From UBA4782 sp034429195 (GTDB lineage: Bacteria > Chloroflexota > Anaerolineae > Anaerolineales > Anaerolineaceae), in NCBI GenBank assembly GCA_034429195.1, contig DAOUGQ010000007.1, positions 186,001-250,000 on the forward strand: a DNA stretch of 64,000 bases, given 5' to 3'. The stretch's first letter is position 1. Every line of letters begins with the position of its first letter. Under the pieces are notes generated by a model, which saw only the letters and a program-made list of their open reading frames with translations, made no database searches and had not been told where the DNA came from. Position numbers and translations under genes: made by a program. Below are positions 59,794 through 64,000 of the stretch, in pieces.

Positions 59794-60894
59794 TTAAGAA
59801 GCCAGGATCTGCCCAACTAGTTTTTCCAGTTCATCGATCAGGTAACCTTTAAAACCTGCAGTTTTATATGCCTCAAGGGTGGATTCGTAATACCATTGTT
59901 GGTCGCTCTTGCCAGCATTAAAGCGTTCCCATACTTTATCACCCACCTTAATAAGGTCCCTCAAAATGGCACGGGCATTATCCACTTTATCTGCCACGGT
60001 TACTCGCAGCAAGGATGGGTCTATCTTTTTGATATTCTCGATATATCTTTCTTTGCGAACCCGCCAGGGCTCTTTAGGTCCCCCTGCATAATCTTTTGCA
60101 GTATCTGACGAGACACAGATGATTTTCAAAACCAAGTCTCCAAAATACTCCTTGATCAATTCAGGGGAGATACTCTCCGGAGCATCTTCCAAAGAATCGT
60201 GAAGCAGAGCAGCAATAGCTTCATCTTCACTACCGCCATCGTACATCACCAGGCTACAGACTGATAATAAGTGCGTCAGGGTAGGGATAGATGTGGATTT
60301 TCGGAAAGTTTCTCCGTGAAGATGGAAAGCAAGGTTAATTGCATGTTGAAAACGGGCAGATAATATAGACTCTCTGTGAACTGGAGTGCTGATTTGATAA
60401 GTTTGTTTGATCATCTGAATGGTCAATAGATGCTCTTGGAGGTGTTCTCCCAACATATTGAGAATTTGACCAGCACTCAAATCCTGAATCTCATTCCCAG
60501 ATGCATCAATAATCTTGACACACTGATCCCAGGAACCTGAAAAAGTTGTTGCCAATTCGGCTATCATTTCACCGTGTGCCCGAAGGAGGTTAAGCGCAGA
60601 TGCAATAGGACGATGATCAAAAGACAAAGCTTTTGCCCATGGTTCATTTCCTGGAAAACCTTCAAAGCGAATGGGGGCTCCTGGAGTAGCCAGAGCCTTC
60701 TTGAATATCATGCACCATACATCGCCATCATCTGCCACATGATGAACAATCTGGCGGATTGACCAGGAACCAGGTTCGAGACTACGATCCAGATCCTCAT
60801 TAGTCAATCCTGATACTTCCTCTTCTAGTCGACGGGTTGTGGAAAGAAAAACCATTAATGTTTGTTGTTGAGCAGGCAATAATTGTGCAGGCAT
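59794..60894 (-). CDS. DinB-like domain fused to an HD (RelA/SpoT-type) hydrolase domain
   Basis: A 366-residue fusion. Residues 1-165 are DinB/DUF664-like (TRRLEEEVSGLTNEDLDR, GSWSIRQIVHHVADDGDVW, LGEHLQEHL, with His ligands in HHVADD and EHLQEH). Residues about 175-366 form an HD phosphohydrolase with HLLSVCSLV, ALLHDSLEDAPE and VADKVDNARAIL, the arrangement of the (p)ppGpp-hydrolase/HD_4 type enzymes. No synthetase domain follows. GGAG is 7 bases before the ATG. The pairing of the two folds is unusual; a nucleotide hydrolase with a thiol-transferase-like helper is one reading, not shown. Confidence 0.75.
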   Translation of the reverse strand: MPAQLLPAQQQTLMVFLSTTRRLEEEVSGLTNEDLDRSLEPGSWSIRQIVHHVADDGDVWCMIFKKALATPGAPIRFEGFPGNEPWAKALSFDHRPIASALNLLRAHGEMIAELATTFSGSWDQCVKIIDASGNEIQDLSAGQILNMLGEHLQEHLLTIQMIKQTYQISTPVHRESILSARFQHAINLAFHLHGETFRKSTSIPTLTHLLSVCSLVMYDGGSEDEAIAALLHDSLEDAPESISPELIKEYFGDLVLKIICVSSDTAKDYAGGPKEPWRVRKERYIENIKKIDPSLLRVTVADKVDNARAILRDLIKVGDKVWERFNAGKSDQQWYYESTLEAYKTAGFKGYLIDELEKLVGQILAS

Positions 60895-60927
60895 GTTCTC
60901 TCCTATTTACGCATCTATATCATGTTT

Positions 60928-61716
60928 CTATGCAACTACTTTCCAATATACTCGAACCCAACCACTCTGGGGTTCTTCAAGACGTGACCAATGAAAACCA
61001 TGAGCCATCAAAAACGCGTGCTCCACATTATCCTTATCGGTATTTCCAGGAAAGAGAATGATCTTTCCTCCAGGCTTGACCACACGTGTCATTTCATTGT
61101 ATTCAGATTCGAGTGTTTCGCCAAATACATGCCCACCCATCAAAATATCAGCGAAATCTGCTGAAAAGGGGATCGATGTGATCAATCCATCCACCGTGTA
61201 TACATTTGTGCACTTTCGTTGATCTGCTTTTGCCCGAATGAATTTCCGCAAATTCGAAACTGGCTCAACAGAATAAACAAATTTTGCCAAAGGCGCCACA
61301 GCAAATGTTAATCTGCCGGTTCCAGCTCCAACATCAATTACCGTCTTTCCTCTAAAATCAGCTAAATCAAGTAATATCTGGTCATCCCAGGTTGTAAAGG
61401 GCAGGGCATCGTATACCGCTGGATTGACAACATAAACAAGCAGGTCTTCCATGGATTTCATGATGCGGATTTCTGCATTTCGAGCCTCATCGGATGTAGC
61501 AAGAATATTATCTCTATCTCGCATCACGTCGTCTAACCAGTCATTAAGTTGAGGGCATTTATGTCGGAAGAACCATTCGACATGGGGATTAGTGTTGAGT
61601 GCAATTCGAAGATCTTCTTTTTCCAGCCAACCGGGCAACCAACTTAATTGCACTTCATCCAATAATAACAGGCTATTAAAAGAAAGTTGGGTTACATCCA
61701 TCCAATTGAGTGCCAA
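60928..61716 (-). CDS. Class I SAM methyltransferase, TTG start
   Basis: A 262-residue protein whose start is a TTG behind GGAG (spacing 8). The first 100 residues are helical (WLPGWLEKEDLRIALNTNPH). Motif I is TVIDVGAGTGRLTFA, then VYSVEPVSNLRKFI and VVKPGGKIILFPGN. It is followed after 33 bases by the DinB-HD gene, so they may share a transcript. The substrate is unknown. Confidence 0.8.
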   Translation of the reverse strand: MALNWMDVTQLSFNSLLLLDEVQLSWLPGWLEKEDLRIALNTNPHVEWFFRHKCPQLNDWLDDVMRDRDNILATSDEARNAEIRIMKSMEDLLVYVVNPAVYDALPFTTWDDQILLDLADFRGKTVIDVGAGTGRLTFAVAPLAKFVYSVEPVSNLRKFIRAKADQRKCTNVYTVDGLITSIPFSADFADILMGGHVFGETLESEYNEMTRVVKPGGKIILFPGNTDKDNVEHAFLMAHGFHWSRLEEPQSGWVRVYWKVVA

Positions 61717-61811
61717 GATAAGAACTCCAAAAAAACTAGAAAGATAATAAATGTATTAATGACTTATTGTAAAAGGATTTATCAGGAAGGCAAGGAAAAT
61801 ACTCGATCCGA

Positions 61812-62138
61812 TTATGATTGATTTGTGTTCGCTGTTATCCAACCCAGATAGCCCTCTAATCCCTGCGTAATGGGCAGTTGGATGATCTCTGGAACTTCAT
61901 AGCTGTGGATCGCACAGATCATCTTTTCTATGTTTGGATACAGGTCTGATCGGGTTTTAATCAAGAGAAGGCACTCCGGTTCATGTTTCAGAGTGCCTTG
62001 CCAGGCATAGAAGCTTTCAATATCGAGAATCTGAACACAGGCAGCCAGTTTGTGCGTTACCAATTTTTCAGCGATCTTGCGGGCTTCTTGCTGAGATGCA
62101 GTTGTAGTAACAATGACGCAATAAGATAATCCATCCAT
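61812..62138 (-). CDS. cutA: CutA1 divalent-ion tolerance protein
   Basis: About 108 residues, normal for the trimeric CutA1 fold. The start at 62138 follows AAGTGG; the longer frame upstream is unlikely. Landmarks: VIVTTTASQQEARKIAEKLV, KLAACVQIL, ESFYAWQGTL, ECLLLIKT and HSYEVPEIIQLPI. CutA is linked to copper or other metal tolerance, although its exact action is not settled. Confidence 0.92.
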   Translation of the reverse strand: MDGLSYCVIVTTTASQQEARKIAEKLVTHKLAACVQILDIESFYAWQGTLKHEPECLLLIKTRSDLYPNIEKMICAIHSYEVPEIIQLPITQGLEGYLGWITANTNQS

Positions 62139-62163
62139 ATTATCCACTTCTTCAGCCAAAATA

Positions 62164-63057
62164 TTATATTTTTGGAAATCTCGTCTGAAGCCAGGAGCGC
62201 AAAGGCTCATGCACTTCGATATCTGTCAACGCGTCAGGGTACAAATTCATATCTTCATAAGCGAAGAGTACCAGATCATTCAAAGAGGCGGCGCGTCTCT
62301 CATCAGGCACCTGAGAGTGCAGATTTAGTGGGTAATTATATGTAGGGGGTAATAATCGTAGACGTTCTTCACTCACTATGGTGGAAACGATCGCACAAAA
62401 TATGGATTGAAAGAGGAAAATTCGATGTGTTTGATCCTCACAAGCAGTGGCTTGAAAGGTGTCGTTGTGAACCATTTTTAAGAAATGGTCACGCCATCGC
62501 CTGAACAATCCCTTGGAAGGTCGCACCGAAGCCGCGTGAAAATTGTAATATGCACGCAATAATTGACCATCGACAAATGAAGTCACTGACCGACGAATAT
62601 CACTCGTTCCAACTTCCTTATAAATACCCCGCCAGAAAGCATCCAATGGGTCACTCAAAGGTATTCCAACATTGCGAATATGCACAGGGCGAACGGATAC
62701 ATCATAATCGTCCCCATTTTCGAATAGAACCGGAGGCTGCAAGATCAAGCAATCAGAGCTAACCCAGATCAATGATTTTATTTCTGGCGCTGCCTGCTCT
62801 TCAGCCTGAGCACAAGCAAGCACAACATTGCGATATGGGTACCGCCTCATCGATCCGGAATAATCCAATGGGAATACCTGTGTCTGTTGATCAGCAAGAT
62901 TTTTACAATCAACCTGCTGCGGATTTGCATTAAAAATCCAGATGGGAGAATTCGCCATTACACCTCCAAATGTTCTGATGCTTTCACACAGGAACTTTAC
63001 ATATGGTTTTTCTTCATCCGCACTGATGATGATAAAGAAAATGGATGATCCGTTCAT
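62164..63057 (-). CDS. Hypothetical protein, glycosyltransferase-like fold possible
   Basis: About 297 residues from ATG 63057 (GGAGG four bases ahead). IFFIIISADEEKPYVKFLCESIRTFGG and IKSLIWVSSDCLILQPP resemble the opening strands and D-x-D-type loop of GT-A nucleotide-sugar enzymes, and VHIRNVGIPLSDPLDAFWRGIYKEVG follows. There is no clear DxD; SSD stands in its place. No signal peptide. It is 25 bases upstream of cutA, perhaps in one operon. The function is not established. Confidence 0.5.
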   Translation of the reverse strand: MNGSSIFFIIISADEEKPYVKFLCESIRTFGGVMANSPIWIFNANPQQVDCKNLADQQTQVFPLDYSGSMRRYPYRNVVLACAQAEEQAAPEIKSLIWVSSDCLILQPPVLFENGDDYDVSVRPVHIRNVGIPLSDPLDAFWRGIYKEVGTSDIRRSVTSFVDGQLLRAYYNFHAASVRPSKGLFRRWRDHFLKMVHNDTFQATACEDQTHRIFLFQSIFCAIVSTIVSEERLRLLPPTYNYPLNLHSQVPDERRAASLNDLVLFAYEDMNLYPDALTDIEVHEPLRSWLQTRFPKI

Positions 63058-63327
63058 TTTACCTCCGCTTTTTGAGCCTTCTGGCTGCTTTTTTAAAATC
63101 GAAAGCAAATGAATGTTATCTCACCGATATTCCTATTGTACTAAAACAGACGTAAAATATTACTACCAATGATCCTGATACAGGATCAACAAGTATGGTT
63201 AAAACATGATTTCCTCTCCTAAATCAATGGTTGCGGCTGGCTCTTTGATTATTCCATCATAAGCTAACCAAAAATCAATCTTGTACAAGGTCAAAAAATC
63301 AAAAGTGTTTGTTCTAGTAGAGTTTTT

Positions 63328-63972
63328 TTATTCATCAAGGGCATGAAGGATCAATGTCAGATCTGACACATATGATGAGTTTGAAAAGAATCCAGGTCCT
63401 ACGCTTTCTGCAACCACAAACTCAACCTTCATATTAATTTCTGCAGGTAATGAAATATCCTCACCAGGCGAAAAGAAGATTTCCATCTGATCACGACCAA
63501 ATCCGGTTGCTCCATTCAAGCTGCCGATCGAACTCCCCCAGTTTGCTCCATGCCCCCGCACAACACGAAATATTCCCAGATCGTTGGATGCTATTTCAGC
63601 CTGACTGATCCCCACAGCATATCCCGATACCACTTTGGCTATGAGCAAGATCCGCAGCTCTTCCTGAACTTCTGCTTTTTCTTTCTTTAGCCAAACCTGT
63701 GCAGTCAAATGTGGATCATCATTAATTATCGTTATGTGATCATTCCCCAACCGCTTGTAGGGATAAAATGCGGTTTGTTGCCATCCCTTCCAAAAAACAA
63801 AAACGGTTGCTCCCACAAGAAGTAGGGTGAAGAATACTTCTCCATATGGATATTTCTCTCTACCACGAAAGAAGGGACTTTGTAAACTTCGGTTCAGATA
63901 AATGTTTATGAGATCAATGATCAGGCTAAGGCAAATTAAGGTTAATACACCACCAACAATGAGGAGCACCAT
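63328..63972 (-). CDS. Membrane protein with extracytoplasmic beta-domain, unknown
   Basis: A 214-residue protein starting after AAAGGAG. Two membrane spans (about 3-25 and 47-65) flank a short basic loop. The rest (DHITIINDDPHLTAQVWLKKEKAEVQEELRILL...) is probably outside and beta-rich. No family recognised. It is near the right edge; the gene upstream of it on the minus strand is outside the window. Confidence 0.6.
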   Translation of the reverse strand: MVLLIVGGVLTLICLSLIIDLINIYLNRSLQSPFFRGREKYPYGEVFFTLLLVGATVFVFWKGWQQTAFYPYKRLGNDHITIINDDPHLTAQVWLKKEKAEVQEELRILLIAKVVSGYAVGISQAEIASNDLGIFRVVRGHGANWGSSIGSLNGATGFGRDQMEIFFSPGEDISLPAEINMKVEFVVAESVGPGFFSNSSYVSDLTLILHALDE

Positions 63973-64000
63973 GATAACCGTACTCCTTTCGCATTTTTAC

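Overview
The window looks like the chromosome of a low-to-moderate GC member of the Chloroflexota, most likely class Anaerolineae. This is an inference from style: membrane-anchored Hanks-type Ser/Thr kinases carrying extracytoplasmic sensor domains, lipoproteins and membrane proteins with Thr/Pro/Glu-rich linkers, NBR1-type Ig, PPC and golvesin-like domains, and several peptide-type ABC systems. There is no rRNA, tRNA, phage, insertion sequence or CRISPR array.

Layout. 0-1.8 kb: the 3' end of cobS, then a convergent UbiA-type prenyltransferase/radical SAM pair. 1.9-7.65 kb: two tandem receptor kinases with near-identical kinase domains whose outer halves come from ABC-transporter binding proteins (one a SBP_bac_5 domain in circularly permuted order, one a tandem pair of BMP/PnrA-like domains). 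7.66-13.6 kb: a possible small structured RNA and a complete Dpp/Opp-type operon (lipoprotein, two permeases, two ATPases). 13.7-16.4 kb: a secreted beta-helix protein interrupted by an in-frame stop. 16.8-21.1 kb: S9 peptidase, creatininase-family amidohydrolase and C45-type acyltransferase, plausibly processing imported peptides or amides. 21.2-31.2 kb: a winged-helix-like protein, surface membrane proteins, a lone E2-type acyltransferase, a third receptor kinase with an NBR1-like Ig domain, and a peptidase-like LysM lipoprotein. 31.2-32.3 kb: a bacterial LIM-domain/DA1-type metallopeptidase. 32.5-39.3 kb: two SDR/epimerases, an unknown protein, DegV, a cupin, and a hexulose-phosphate synthase-like/ribulose-phosphate epimerase-like pair behind a clear sigma-A promoter and operator. 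39.4-46.8 kb: a second peptide-type ABC operon whose 849-residue binding protein is also circularly permuted, at a different breakpoint. 47.5-51.6 kb: BrkB/YihY protein and a galactitol-type PTS operon (IIA-IIB-IIC-unknown-HPr). 52-64 kb: GNAT, DinB, a glycosyltransferase/two methyltransferases/ATP-grasp cluster, a YkgJ-type Cys-cluster protein, a DinB-HD fusion, a methyltransferase, CutA and two unknowns.

The main novelty candidate is the reuse and rearrangement of periplasmic binding proteins: one SBP_bac_5 protein in normal order, two permuted at different points, and two captured as kinase sensors, all within 45 kb. Other notable points are the LIM-DA1 peptidase, the in-frame stop in the beta-helix gene, an unassigned structured RNA candidate, and three genes that appear to start as leaderless mRNAs. 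All functions are judged from sequence by eye; no database search was run.
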